From positions 1,798,001-1,862,000 of the forward strand of contig NZ_CP044065.1 in the NCBI RefSeq assembly GCF_008693385.1: a stretch of 64,000 nt of DNA. The letters are read 5' to 3'. The notes beneath the pieces are model-generated. The model was not told the origin of the DNA. It saw nothing but the letters and a program-made list of their open reading frames with translations, and searched no databases. This DNA is from Cupriavidus pauculus. GTDB lineage: Bacteria > Pseudomonadota > Gammaproteobacteria > Burkholderiales > Burkholderiaceae. The position numbers were made by a program, and so were the translations under genes. Positions 7,857-16,689 of this stretch are shown one piece after another (position 1 is the stretch's first letter; each line of letters opens with the position of its first letter).

Positions 7857-8873
7857 ATGACGATGCGCCCGGTTGTGCCATACAAAGCCCTGCTTTCCGC
7901 CACCCTGCTGGCTTCCACGCTGATGGCGTTCAGCGGCACCGCCGCCGCCCAGGACACGAAAGCGTGGCCGAACAGCACGATTTCGATCGTCAGCGGCTTT
8001 CCGGGCGGTGCCGCCACCGACATCTATGCGCGCAAGCTGGGCGTGGAACTGAACAAGGAGTTCGGCGTCTCGTTTATCTCCGATAATCGCCCCGGCGCGG
8101 GCGGCAATATCGCTTCCGCGCTGGTAGCGCAGGCCAAGCCGGATGGTTATACGTTCCTGCTGGGCACGGCCGGTACGCACGCGATTAATCCCGCGCTATA
8201 TTCGAAACTGCAATTCGACGTGGTGAATGATTTCTCGCGGATCGCATTATTGGGAACGCTGCCGAATATCCTGCTGATCAACCCGGAGAAGCACCCCGAG
8301 ATCAAGACCTGCGCGGATCTGCTCGCGGCCGCGCGCAAGGCGCCGGGCACGCTCAACTACGCGTCCACGGGCAATGGCGCGTCGGGCCATCTGGCCGGCA
8401 CGCAGTTCGCCACGGCCTCGAAGACCAGCTATGTGCATATCCCGTACAAGGGCCAGGGTCCGGCCATGACGGCGCTGCTGTCGGGCGAGGTCGATTTCTT
8501 CTTCAACCAGAGCTCGCCGAGCCTGGGCCCGATCCAGTCCGGCAAGGTCCGCGCGCTCGCCGTCACGTCCCCGCAGCGCGTCAGCGTGCTGCCCGATGTG
8601 CCGACCGTCGCCGAGGCTTGCAACCTGCCGGGCTTCGAAAGCACGACGTGGTACGGCCTGTTCGGTCCGGCCGCCCTGCCCGCCGATATCCAGAACCGCA
8701 TGTCGAAGGCCGTGCTCAAGGCCATCAACACCGACGAGTTCAAGGGATGGCTCGTCAGCCAGGCCATCCAGCCGATCAAGGACGGCGGCCCGGACGCATT
8801 TAAACGCGTGCAGCAGGCCGATATGAAGACCTGGGCGAAGATCGTCAAGGATTCTGGCGCGCACGTGGACTGA
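7857..8873 (+). CDS. Bug family tripartite tricarboxylate transporter receptor (periplasmic)
   Basis: A periplasmic solute receptor of the Bug/TctC family, strongly expanded in Burkholderiales. A Sec signal peptide (about residues 1-31, cleavage after AAA) precedes the mature domain. Family landmarks are VSGFPGGAATD, DNRPGAGGN, YVHIPYKGQGPA and PDVPTVAEA. Length is 338 residues. An AAGGAG site precedes the ATG at 7857. No TctA or TctB membrane subunits lie nearby, so it is an orphan receptor that must use a transporter encoded elsewhere or act as a sensor. It belongs to the adjacent hydroxyacid catabolic module. Confidence 0.92.
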   Translation: MTMRPVVPYKALLSATLLASTLMAFSGTAAAQDTKAWPNSTISIVSGFPGGAATDIYARKLGVELNKEFGVSFISDNRPGAGGNIASALVAQAKPDGYTFLLGTAGTHAINPALYSKLQFDVVNDFSRIALLGTLPNILLINPEKHPEIKTCADLLAAARKAPGTLNYASTGNGASGHLAGTQFATASKTSYVHIPYKGQGPAMTALLSGEVDFFFNQSSPSLGPIQSGKVRALAVTSPQRVSVLPDVPTVAEACNLPGFESTTWYGLFGPAALPADIQNRMSKAVLKAINTDEFKGWLVSQAIQPIKDGGPDAFKRVQQADMKTWAKIVKDSGAHVD

Positions 8874-8883
8874 TGCATGACCG

Positions 8884-8905
8884 CACGGGTGTATACACAC
8901 CCGTG
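8884..8905. promoter_or_regulatory. Inverted repeat with TGTATACA centre, candidate GntR autoregulatory operator
   Basis: Nine-base arms CACGGGTGT and ACACCCGTG flank ATAC, giving a long dyad centred on GTGTATACAC (8889-8898). It lies 10 bases after the Bug gene and about 70 bases before gntR. It shares the core TGTATACA with the site at 7777-7786. It could also fold as an RNA hairpin, but no T-run follows, so an operator is the better reading. Confidence 0.5.
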
Positions 8906-8976
8906 CACAGCATCGAATTCAGGTATATTCCTGCCTTCGCTTCGTTCAGACAGCCAGAATAGACAGGACCGACACC

Positions 8977-9648
8977 GTGGCAACAGCAGCAAGTGACAGC
9001 ATCGTCGAGCAGGTCTACGACAAGCTCAAGGCCATGAGCGTCGGTTACGACTTCAAGCCCGGCGAACGCCTCAATGAAGGCGTGCTGGCGAGCGCGCTCG
9101 GCGTCAGCCGCACGCCGCTGCGCGAGGCGCTGACGCGCCTGACCACCGAAGGCCTGCTGCGCTTTTCGCCGGGCAAGGGCTTTTTCTGCCGGGACCTCGA
9201 TGCGCAGGAAGTGTTCTCGCTCTACGAGATGCGCAAGATCGTGGAAGTGGAGGCGCTGCGCCTCTCGCTGGAACGCGCAAAGGACGAGGATATCGAGGCG
9301 TTGCTGACGTTCCTCGAGAACACGGGTCCCGAACCCGGCAACCGTTCGGTCGAGGAACTCGTCCGGCTCGACGAGACCTTTCACGAAAGCCTGATGGCGA
9401 TGTCGGGCAACCTCGAGATGCTGCGCGTGCTGCGCAATATCAACGCGCGCATCCGCTTCGTGCGCTGGATCGATATGGAGCGCTGCGACCGCCGCGTCAG
9501 CCAGAACGACCACCGCGAGATCCTGCTGGGCCTGAAGGCGCGCGATGCCGATCGGTGCATCCCGATCCTGGCGCGCCATATCGACCGCCGCCACGACCAG
9601 ATCGCCACCGCGCTCAAGGAAGGCCTCGCGCAGATCTACATGGGCTGA
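8977..9648 (+). CDS. GntR-family regulator, FCD (FadR/VanR) subfamily
   Basis: A 223-residue regulator with an N-terminal winged helix-turn-helix (residues about 8-70, including LASALGVSRTPLREALTRL) and a C-terminal all-helical FCD ligand domain (about 80-215). Likely metal ligands of the FCD domain are D and H in LDETFHES, H in NDHREIL and H in ARHIDRRH. Translation starts at GTG 8977, with ACAGGA upstream. It follows the Bug receptor and probably represses the Bug gene and the divergent dehydrogenase operon through the shared palindromes. The ligand is probably the carboxylic acid that the module handles. Confidence 0.9.
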   Translation: MATAASDSIVEQVYDKLKAMSVGYDFKPGERLNEGVLASALGVSRTPLREALTRLTTEGLLRFSPGKGFFCRDLDAQEVFSLYEMRKIVEVEALRLSLERAKDEDIEALLTFLENTGPEPGNRSVEELVRLDETFHESLMAMSGNLEMLRVLRNINARIRFVRWIDMERCDRRVSQNDHREILLGLKARDADRCIPILARHIDRRHDQIATALKEGLAQIYMG

Positions 9649-9657
9649 TGCGCGCCT

Positions 9658-11658
9658 TTACCCCTGTTTCTCGGGGAACAGCGACAGCCTGATGTTCGTC
9701 AGCGCGGACACCGTTTCGCGCGACGCGCTGCCCGCGCCGTGCGCGATCGCGGCCAGCGCATTGTCGATCCGCGCGGCCAGCCGCGGCGGCGGCGCCAGCG
9801 CGGCACCCTCCCGCACCCTTCTCAGGTAGTGATACTCGAGCGAGCGCAGCACGCGCGCAAGCCGGCTCCGCGCGACGGGCGGCAACATGTCGAAATCGCG
9901 CTGGAGCGCCAGCGTGCCGAACCCCACCTGCAGTTCCGTAAAGCCCTTGTTCGACGTCTTGTCGCTGCTGGCCGCGAGCAGCGGCACGAGCCGCTGCAGC
10001 TGGTCCAGCATGCGGCCGCGCAACTGGGGATGCTCCTCCAGTTCACGGCGATCGGCACCGAGCGCGATGTCCTTCCAGCTTGCATGCACGAGCCGCCGCA
10101 GCACCGCGTGCGCGCCGAACGGCCGCACCATCACGACCCAGAGCGGCGCGAAGATCATCGCCGCGAAGGTTGCGATCGTGCCGTTGAACAGGTTGCCGAA
10201 GTTCGCGTCGTACAGCATCTGCACATTCGCGAACGACGCGGCATTGACCGATAGCAGCACCGCGAACAGATTGAAACCGGGCCGCGCGATCAGCGCGCCG
10301 ATGATCAGGTACGGCACCGCGAGCAAACCCGCCAGTCCCGCGAAGTCATGCGCGAACGGCAGCACCACGAAGATGTAGAACCACGACACGACCAGGCACA
10401 CCATGGCCCAGCGCACGAAGCGCCAGGCCGTGCGGCGCGGCTCGTCGATGGTCGCGTAGATGCAGGTGGTCAGCGCGGCCAGCGCAACCGGTGCGCCCCC
10501 TTCGATCCATCCCGACAGGATCCATGCGAGTCCCGCCACGAATGTCGCGCAGCCCGCCGTGAGCGCGTAGACGAGCAGCATCGCGTGATCGTGGTGATAG
10601 GCGCGCTCCCCGGGCTGGTCCGCATAGCGCAGCTCCGGCATGACCTGCTCGGTCGACCGGTCGCTGATGCGCTGCTGGAGCACGAGGCAGTCGTGCCAGA
10701 GATCGGACAGCGTGGCAAGGTGATGCTCGGCCGTGGCCACGAGGTCCGAGTGCCAGCCCGGCTCCGGCGCGCTCGCCGCCACCGTCGCCGGGTCGGGCAG
10801 GACGACCGTGCGGGCCTCGCCACGCATCCAGGCGGCCACGCCCGCCATGCGCTGTCCCAGTGCCTCGGGCACGCCCGCCGGATGCGCGTGCAAGGCGCTC
10901 AGCACGCTGGCCAGGCCGGACAGCTCGGGCAGCAGCATCGTCATGCGCGCATGCAGGCAGCGCGCGCAGCGGACCGCCATCGCCGTGTCGGCATCGAACT
11001 GCAGATGCGTGATCAGCGTGTCCAGCTGGCGGATGTCGGCGGCGAGCTTGTAGCGGCTGTCGTGCTGCTGCATGTCCCCCGGCGCGCCCGTCAGCATCGC
11101 CGACGCCCAGCGCGCGGCATCGGCCAGCCATACCGTGGTCTGCGCATGGAGCGCGGACGCCACGCGCGCGGGGAATACGAGCGACCCGATGACGCTGGCG
11201 CAGACGATGCCGATGCAGATCTCCTCCACGCGCGCGACCGCGAGGTCGAAGATCTGCAGCGGATCGTTGACCGCCGGCAGCGCGACGATCGGCAGCGTGT
11301 AGGCCGCCAGCAGGAACACGTAGCTGCGTGGCGAGCGTTCCATCAGCGAGAGGTACAGCAGCGTGCCGACCCAGAATGCGATGGCGCCCATCAGCAGCGG
11401 CGGCGAATCGACGAGCGGCGGCACCAGGGCCACGGCCGCGATGGCGCCGAGCAGCGTGCCGACCACGCGGTACGCCCCCTTCGAGCGCGTGGCGCCCGTC
11501 AGCGGATGGGACACGAGATACACGGTCGCCATCGCCCAGTAGGGGCGCGGCAACGCGAAGGCCAGCGCGATATACAGCGCGAGCATCGCGGCCGCGAACA
11601 CCTTGGCTGAAAACACCCAGTCGCGTGCGCTGGGGAAGCCGATCATGCGAGCGAACAT
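9658..11658 (-). CDS. FUSC-family aromatic-acid-type exporter (AaeB/YccS-like)
   Basis: A 666-residue inner-membrane protein with the two-block layout of the FUSC/AaeB family. A hydrophobic N-terminal block (about 15-165, with LPRPYWAMATVYLVSHP) is followed by a soluble helical part, a second membrane block (about 350-500, with YADQPGERAYHHDHAMLLVY before it) and a cytoplasmic C-terminus. Members export p-hydroxybenzoate and related compounds, often with a membrane-fusion partner, but none is seen here. It starts 8 bases after the DUF2474 gene and so may be the last gene of the cyd operon. An alternative start is four codons downstream. The substrate is unknown. Confidence 0.82.
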   Translation of the reverse strand: MFARMIGFPSARDWVFSAKVFAAAMLALYIALAFALPRPYWAMATVYLVSHPLTGATRSKGAYRVVGTLLGAIAAVALVPPLVDSPPLLMGAIAFWVGTLLYLSLMERSPRSYVFLLAAYTLPIVALPAVNDPLQIFDLAVARVEEICIGIVCASVIGSLVFPARVASALHAQTTVWLADAARWASAMLTGAPGDMQQHDSRYKLAADIRQLDTLITHLQFDADTAMAVRCARCLHARMTMLLPELSGLASVLSALHAHPAGVPEALGQRMAGVAAWMRGEARTVVLPDPATVAASAPEPGWHSDLVATAEHHLATLSDLWHDCLVLQQRISDRSTEQVMPELRYADQPGERAYHHDHAMLLVYALTAGCATFVAGLAWILSGWIEGGAPVALAALTTCIYATIDEPRRTAWRFVRWAMVCLVVSWFYIFVVLPFAHDFAGLAGLLAVPYLIIGALIARPGFNLFAVLLSVNAASFANVQMLYDANFGNLFNGTIATFAAMIFAPLWVVMVRPFGAHAVLRRLVHASWKDIALGADRRELEEHPQLRGRMLDQLQRLVPLLAASSDKTSNKGFTELQVGFGTLALQRDFDMLPPVARSRLARVLRSLEYHYLRRVREGAALAPPPRLAARIDNALAAIAHGAGSASRETVSALTNIRLSLFPEKQG

Positions 11659-11665
11659 GGTGCGA

Positions 11666-11848
11666 TCAGGCGACGAGGCCGCCGAGCCGCATGAGCAGGC
11701 GCATCAGCATCGCGAACACGAACACCGTGCCCACGCCGCCGAGCCACAGCAATGCCATCCATCCGAGCCGGAGACCGAGACCGGCCTCCGTGGCCCCGGT
11801 CGTCCCGGCGGCCTGCCGGGGCGCGTTGTCGAGATGTCGATCGTTCAT
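11666..11848 (-). CDS. Small membrane protein, DUF2474 family, of the cytochrome bd operon
   Basis: A 60-residue protein with one transmembrane helix (about residues 29-50, GWMALLWLGGVGTVFVFAML) and a short basic C-terminus. Small DUF2474 proteins accompany cyanide-insensitive-type bd oxidases and are thought to be an accessory subunit like CydX. The ATG overlaps the cydB stop by one base (TAATG), which indicates translational coupling and near-stoichiometric synthesis. The family call is by context and general pattern. It is easily missed because of its size. Confidence 0.75.
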   Translation of the reverse strand: MNDRHLDNAPRQAAGTTGATEAGLGLRLGWMALLWLGGVGTVFVFAMLMRLLMRLGGLVA

Positions 11849-12855
11849 TAGTGATACCCCTCCCCTGCCTTGACCTTGCCGCGGAACACGTAGTACGACC
11901 ACGACGAATACGTGAGGATGATCGGCACGATGAACAGCGCGCCCACGAGCGCGAAGCCCTGGCTCTGCGGCGGCGACGAAGCCTGCCAGATCGAGACGTC
12001 CGGCGGAATGATGTTGGGCCACACGCTGATGGCCAGCCCCGTGTAGCCGAGGAACACCATCAGCAGCGCGAGCAGGAACGGCGACGCATTCGGCCGGCTG
12101 CCCAGCACGCGGATGATGCCGAACGCGGCGGCGAGCACGAGCACGGGTACCGGCGCGAACCAGAACACGTTCGGCAGCGAGAACCAGCGATGCGCGATCT
12201 CCGGATGCGTGAGCGGCGTCCATACGCTGGTGATGGCAATGAAGATCAGCATCATCGCGGTCAGCGGCGTGGCCGCCGCGATCATGCGGCCCTGCAGGCG
12301 GCCTTCGGTCTTCATGATCAGCCACGTGCAGCCGAGGAACGCATAGGCCACGACGACGCCGAGGCCCGTGAACAGCGGAAACGGCGCGAACCAGTCGAAC
12401 GCCCCGCCCACATAGTCATGCCCGTTCACCGCGATGCCGTTGATATACGCGCCCAGCGCCACGCCCTGGAAGAAGCCCGCCAGCGCGGAGCCGCCGATAA
12501 ACGCCTTGTCCCACAGATGGCGCGTGCGGTCGCTCGCCTTGAAGCGGAATTCGAATGCGACGCCGCGGAAGATCAGCGCCAGCAGCATGAGCATCAGCGG
12601 CACGTACAGCGCGCTCAGCACCACGCCGTACGCGAGCGGAAACGCGCCGAACAGCGCCGCGCCGCCCAGCACGAGCCACGTCTCGTTGCCGTCCCAGACC
12701 GGCGCGACGGTGTTCATCATCACGTCGCGGTCCACACGGTCGCTCACGAATGGAAACATGATGCCGATGCCCAGATCGAAGCCATCCATGACCACGTACA
12801 TCATCACGCCGAAGTAGATCAGCGCGACCCAGATGAGGGGGAGATCGATTCCCAT
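11848..12855 (-). CDS. cydB: Cytochrome bd ubiquinol oxidase subunit II (CydB/CioB)
   Basis: Subunit II of the bd-type quinol oxidase, an eight-helix inner-membrane protein supporting the haem subunit. Length is 335 residues from ATG 12855 (MGIDLPLIW). The frame extends 49 codons upstream but overlaps cydA and lacks similarity there. Typical stretches are VMDGFDLGIG, APVWDGNETWLV and the C-terminal YSSWSYYVFRGKV. It starts 22 bases after the cydA stop and overlaps the next small gene by one base, so cydA-cydB-DUF2474 form a tight operon. Confidence 0.95.
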   Translation of the reverse strand: MGIDLPLIWVALIYFGVMMYVVMDGFDLGIGIMFPFVSDRVDRDVMMNTVAPVWDGNETWLVLGGAALFGAFPLAYGVVLSALYVPLMLMLLALIFRGVAFEFRFKASDRTRHLWDKAFIGGSALAGFFQGVALGAYINGIAVNGHDYVGGAFDWFAPFPLFTGLGVVVAYAFLGCTWLIMKTEGRLQGRMIAAATPLTAMMLIFIAITSVWTPLTHPEIAHRWFSLPNVFWFAPVPVLVLAAAFGIIRVLGSRPNASPFLLALLMVFLGYTGLAISVWPNIIPPDVSIWQASSPPQSQGFALVGALFIVPIILTYSSWSYYVFRGKVKAGEGYH

Positions 12856-12877
12856 GACAGTTTGCCTCGTTAGCCGA

Positions 12878-14323
12878 TTAATGGTTGCTGAACTGCGCAG
12901 CGGCGGTACCGGGGACGGTTCCGGATGCGCTGCCACCCATCGGCACCGCCTGCGGCGGCACCGGGATATGGCTGGGGCCCACGTCGCCGTGCGCGCCGCC
13001 ATCGGGCCCCTTGTTCACGAGCTTGAGCATGTAGCGGATACCGGCGCCGAACAGCAGGAAGTAGACGACCACGAACGCCGCCAGGGAGCCCGCGATCGGA
13101 CCCACGTCATGGCGCGACACCGCTTCGCTGGTGCGTAGCAGGCCATAGACCACCCACGGCTGGCGGCCGATCTCGGTGGTCAGCCAGCCGGCCAGCAGCG
13201 CGATCAGCCCGGTCGGGCCCATCGCCACCGCGAAACGCTGGAACAGGCGGTTGTGGAACAGCGCGCCGTTGCGGCGCAGGACGAGTCCCAGCAGGCCGAA
13301 CAGGATCATCAGCACGCCGAGGGCGACCATCGCGCGGAACGTAAAGAAGATGACGGTCGAGTTCGGCCGGTCGGCCTTGGGGAAGTCCTTGAGCCCGCGG
13401 ATCTGGCCGTCGAGGCTGTGCGTCAGGATCAGGCTGCCGAGGCGCGGAATCTCGATCGCGTATTTCGTGACTTCCTTGTCCATGTCAGGAATGCCGAACA
13501 CGATCAGCGGAAAGCCGCTCGTATCGCCCTTGGGCGCGGTATCCCAGTGGCCTTCCATCGCGGCGATCTTGGCCGGCTGGTACTTGAGCGTGTTCAGGCC
13601 GTGCGCGTCGCCGACGAACGCCTGCACCGGCGCGATGATCAGCACCATCCACATCGCCATCGACAGCATCTTGCGCGACGCGGCCTCGGCCTTGCCATGC
13701 AGCAGCAGCCAGGCGCCCGCCGCCGCGACGAACAGCGCCGTGGACAGATAGGCGGCGATGCTCATATGGGCAAGGCGGTACGGGAACGACGGGTTGAAGA
13801 TGACCGCGAGCCAGTCGGTGGGCACCACGCGGCCGTTCAGGATCTCGTAGCCCTGCGGCGTCTGCATCCAGCTGTTGGACGCCAGGATCCACGTCGTGGA
13901 GATCAGCGTGCCGACGGCGACCATGATCGTCGCCAGGAAATGCAGGCCCGGGCCGACGCGATTCCAGCCGAACAGCATCACGCCGAGAAAGCCCGCTTCG
14001 AGGAAGAACGCGGTCAGCACTTCATACGTGAGCAGCGGTCCGGTCACGCCACCGGCGAACTCCGAAAAGAAGCTCCAGTTGGTGCCGAACTGGTAGGCCA
14101 TGACGAGGCCCGACACCACTCCCATACCAAAGTTGATGGCGAAAATCTTGACCCAGAAATGGAACAGGGTCTTGTAGACAGGGTCTTTGGTGCGCAGCCA
14201 GCATCCTTCGAGAACCGCGAGATAACTGGCGAGGCCAATCGTGATCGCGGGAAAGATGATGTGGAAGGAAACTGTGAATCCAAACTGGATACGCGCAAGT
14301 TCTAGTGCGGTTATTCCGTGCAT
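12878..14323 (-). CDS. cydA: Cytochrome bd ubiquinol oxidase subunit I (CydA/CioA)
   Basis: The haem-carrying subunit that oxidises quinol and reduces oxygen in the inner membrane, with high oxygen affinity and, in the CIO group, low cyanide sensitivity. The 481-residue protein shows RIQFGFTVSFHIIFP with the haem b595 histidine, the quinol-site residues Lys and Glu in AKIAAMEGHW, and the signature GRQPWVVYGLLRT. It is shorter than E. coli CydA, consistent with the short-Q-loop CIO class. I chose ATG 14323, with an AGAGAG upstream. An ATG ten codons earlier is possible. First gene of the operon. Confidence 0.95.
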   Translation of the reverse strand: MHGITALELARIQFGFTVSFHIIFPAITIGLASYLAVLEGCWLRTKDPVYKTLFHFWVKIFAINFGMGVVSGLVMAYQFGTNWSFFSEFAGGVTGPLLTYEVLTAFFLEAGFLGVMLFGWNRVGPGLHFLATIMVAVGTLISTTWILASNSWMQTPQGYEILNGRVVPTDWLAVIFNPSFPYRLAHMSIAAYLSTALFVAAAGAWLLLHGKAEAASRKMLSMAMWMVLIIAPVQAFVGDAHGLNTLKYQPAKIAAMEGHWDTAPKGDTSGFPLIVFGIPDMDKEVTKYAIEIPRLGSLILTHSLDGQIRGLKDFPKADRPNSTVIFFTFRAMVALGVLMILFGLLGLVLRRNGALFHNRLFQRFAVAMGPTGLIALLAGWLTTEIGRQPWVVYGLLRTSEAVSRHDVGPIAGSLAAFVVVYFLLFGAGIRYMLKLVNKGPDGGAHGDVGPSHIPVPPQAVPMGGSASGTVPGTAAAQFSNH

Positions 14324-14672
14324 CGCTGGGCTCTCTTCGGTGGACAGCGGCATCCGTTCGTGCCGTGTTGCGAAGATTAAGAGAGCCTCGGTAAAAGCGA
14401 CGGATACAGTTGCGACGGTTGCGGCGAAGCTCAGCGCCAGCGTCGTGCGGACAGGAAATCATGCGCGGGAATGCGCGAAAACGCGCGTACGGCGCGTGCG
14501 AACTGTCGTGAAAACCCGTCGCGGGAACTGTCGTGCGAACTGTGTTGCACAGCCGTGTCGCGCACTGTATCCGTCGATATCGGCACGGTGCCACTACCAT
14601 GGTTCCATGGCTCGACGCCAAGCACTCAACGTCTCAACGTCCCAACGTCCCAACGTCCACGGAGAACGCATC
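14324..14672. other. 349-base divergent intergenic region between cydA and the DUF4148 gene
   Basis: No convincing gene is seen. The segment holds the promoters for both flanking genes and several short repeats: GAACTGTCGTG at 14500-14510 and again at 14525-14535, CCATGG twice at 14597-14610, and four 8-bp tandem units at 14627-14658. Confidence 0.5.
14627..14658. repeat. Short tandem repeat, four 8-bp units (CAACGTCT then CAACGTCC x3)
   Basis: Four head-to-tail 8-bp units lie 15 bases before the DUF4148 start codon, inside its probable 5' untranslated region. Slippage here could change the spacing of upstream signals, but no effect is shown. Confidence 0.7.
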
Positions 14673-15008
14673 ATGCCAGCACGCACCGCACGTACGGAAA
14701 GCCTCAACCGCCTGAACCTGACCACGGCATTGCAGGCCATGATCCTCGCCGCGAGCGCCTTCGTGGCCCTGCACGTGCAGAGCGCGCATGCGGAGACCGC
14801 CGCGCAGCGGCAGACGCTTGCCGCGCTGAAGGCCAGCAAGCCGCAGCCGTGCAACGCGCCCGTCACGCATGCGAGCCTCGAGCGCGAGCTCGCGAACCTC
14901 GAAGCCGCGGGGTTCAACCCTGCCGGTAACGACAACGACTACCCGCAGAACCTGGAGCGCGCGGAACGCATCGTCGCCGCGCACACGCCGGCCTGCACCA
15001 TGGGCTGA
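14673..15008 (+). CDS. DUF4148 domain protein, secreted
   Basis: A 111-residue exported protein of the DUF4148 group, common in Cupriavidus, Ralstonia and Burkholderia and of unknown function. A Sec signal peptide spans about residues 1-40 (cleavage after AHA). The mature part has the family pattern LERELANLEAAGFNPAGNDN followed by YPQNLERAERIVAA. The ATG at 14673 has GGAG eight bases upstream. The frame extends further upstream but only into repeat-rich sequence. No operon partner is seen. It converges on the MocR gene. Confidence 0.8.
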   Translation: MPARTARTESLNRLNLTTALQAMILAASAFVALHVQSAHAETAAQRQTLAALKASKPQPCNAPVTHASLERELANLEAAGFNPAGNDNDYPQNLERAERIVAAHTPACTMG

Positions 15009-15155
15009 TTTTCCGAGGTCGCGGCGTGGAGGCCGTCATGAAGCAAGACCCTCCTCCTCCTCGTCTTGCGCTCCCCTCTTGCGGGTACCCCTCACCAGCC
15101 CGCACGGCCTGCCGCGACTTTTTTTTATTCTGTTTTTGCTGCGCGCTTTTCTGGT

Positions 15156-16568
15156 CTATACGACGATTTCGCGAATGCCGTCCGGCCTGCGCGCCAGCAG
15201 GTCGGCCAGGCGGCGTAATCCGCTCGCCAGCAGCAGCCGATCCGCCGCGCCGCCCAGCGAGATGCGAATCGCATTCGCGCGCTGCGATCCCACTTCAAAT
15301 GCTTCCGACGGCGTGACACGCAGTTCCTCCGCGCGCGCCGCGTTGGCGAGCGCCTGCGACGTCCAGTAGCTCGGCAGCGTGTACCAGAGGTGAATGCCGC
15401 TCGGCGGTGCCTGTCCCACGCTCGATAGCAACTGCCGCGCGATGGTCTGCCGCGCGGCCGCTTCGCGCCGGATGCCGCCGAGCAAGGTCTCGGCCGCGCC
15501 GTCGTGGATCCATTGCGTGGTCACCGCCGTCGTCAATGGCGCGGACATCAGCGCGAACGCGCGCAGCGCGGCGAGGACCGCTTCTTCGGCCACGCTCTCG
15601 GGCAGCACCACGAAGGCGGTGCGCAGCCCGGGGCTCAGGCACTTCGACATCGTGGAAACGTAGCAGACACGATCGGGCGCGATGCGCGCGAGCGGCGGCG
15701 GTGCGTCCGGCGTCAGCAGCCAGTACGGATCGTCCTCGACGATCAGCAGGTCGTTGCGCGCGGCGGCCGCGACGATTTCATGCCGGCGCGACTCGGGCAT
15801 CGTCCAGGTGGTCGGGTTCTGCGTGGTCGGATTGAGGTAGACGAGCCGCGCGCGCGGCCCTTCCGCGCGATCGCGGCAGGCCTGCTCGAGCGCGTCGGGC
15901 CGCATGCCATCGGCATCCACGTCCACCGCGATGACGCTGCGCCCCAGTTGCTCGGCCGCGAGCCGGACACCCGGGTAGGCCAGCGGCTCCGTCAGAATCG
16001 CCTCGCCGGGCTGCGTCTGCGCCAGAATCAGCGCCGCGAGCGCGGACTGCGCGCCGGGGCACACCATCAGCCGATCCGGCTCCACGGCGCCGAGCATCGG
16101 CGCGAGCCACATCACGCCGGCCGCGCGGTCGCTATGGCTGCCGCCGCCGAGCTGATACGTCATCAGCAGGCTCGCATCGGCGCGCAGCAGCACCTGCGAC
16201 ACGCCACGGCGCATCAGGTCGTCGAAGTCCACGCCGTCTGGCGGCGGCGGCACATTCATGCTGAGGTCCACGCGCTGCGCGAGCTCCACGCGCGGCGCGG
16301 CGACGAACGTCCCGAGCGCGCCGCGCGCGTCGATCAGATGCCGGCGGCGCGCCTCCGTGAGCGCGCGCGTGACCGTGGTCAGGTCCACGCCGAGGAGTGC
16401 GGCAATTCGCCGCTGGGGTGGCAAACGGTCGCCGGGCACGAGCGCGCCGTCGGCAATCGCCTGCTCGATACGTCCCACGATCTGCAGGTAGCGCGCCCCG
16501 CCGCCCGCACTGAAGCCAGTCAGCCAGGCAGTGGCGCCGTCATCTTGTATGGAAGTTTTCTCTCGCAT
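15156..16568 (-). CDS. MocR-type GntR regulator with aminotransferase domain
   Basis: A 470-residue MocR/PdxR-family regulator. An N-terminal GntR winged helix-turn-helix (about 25-90, with GDRLPPQRRIAALLGVDLTTV) is joined to a fold-type-I aminotransferase domain that binds pyridoxal phosphate. Cofactor residues are visible as NPTTQNPT, EDDPYW and the Schiff-base lysine in STMSKCLSPGLR. I chose ATG 16568. The frame runs 35 codons upstream into the promoter region. It is divergent from cyoABCD. Such regulators usually control an adjacent gene, so a link to cyo or to a lost target is possible but not shown. Confidence 0.88.
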   Translation of the reverse strand: MREKTSIQDDGATAWLTGFSAGGGARYLQIVGRIEQAIADGALVPGDRLPPQRRIAALLGVDLTTVTRALTEARRRHLIDARGALGTFVAAPRVELAQRVDLSMNVPPPPDGVDFDDLMRRGVSQVLLRADASLLMTYQLGGGSHSDRAAGVMWLAPMLGAVEPDRLMVCPGAQSALAALILAQTQPGEAILTEPLAYPGVRLAAEQLGRSVIAVDVDADGMRPDALEQACRDRAEGPRARLVYLNPTTQNPTTWTMPESRRHEIVAAAARNDLLIVEDDPYWLLTPDAPPPLARIAPDRVCYVSTMSKCLSPGLRTAFVVLPESVAEEAVLAALRAFALMSAPLTTAVTTQWIHDGAAETLLGGIRREAAARQTIARQLLSSVGQAPPSGIHLWYTLPSYWTSQALANAARAEELRVTPSEAFEVGSQRANAIRISLGGAADRLLLASGLRRLADLLARRPDGIREIVV

Positions 16569-16676
16569 GGGGCCAGGGCAAATCTGTTGCTTGTTGGTGG
16601 ATTCCGGACGATTTGGTCGCTTGTATGGGCGTTGTCTTACCTTATCTTCCGCCGCGACATCCCGTATTTCCATACA
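16544..16676. promoter_or_regulatory. Three TGTATGG elements around the mocR/cyoA promoter region
   Basis: CTTGTATGG occurs at 16544-16552 (inside the first mocR codons) and at 16620-16628. The reverse complement CCATACA lies at 16670-16676, 14 bases before cyoA. MocR proteins often bind repeated half-sites, so these are candidate operators. This is inference from the repeats alone. Confidence 0.35.
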
Positions 16677-16689
16677 TTAAAACCCTCGT

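Noticed and set aside
14241..14672. Upstream extension of the DUF4148 reading frame
   Set aside because: The signal peptide and GGAG fix the start at 14673. The extension crosses repeats and the cydA start.
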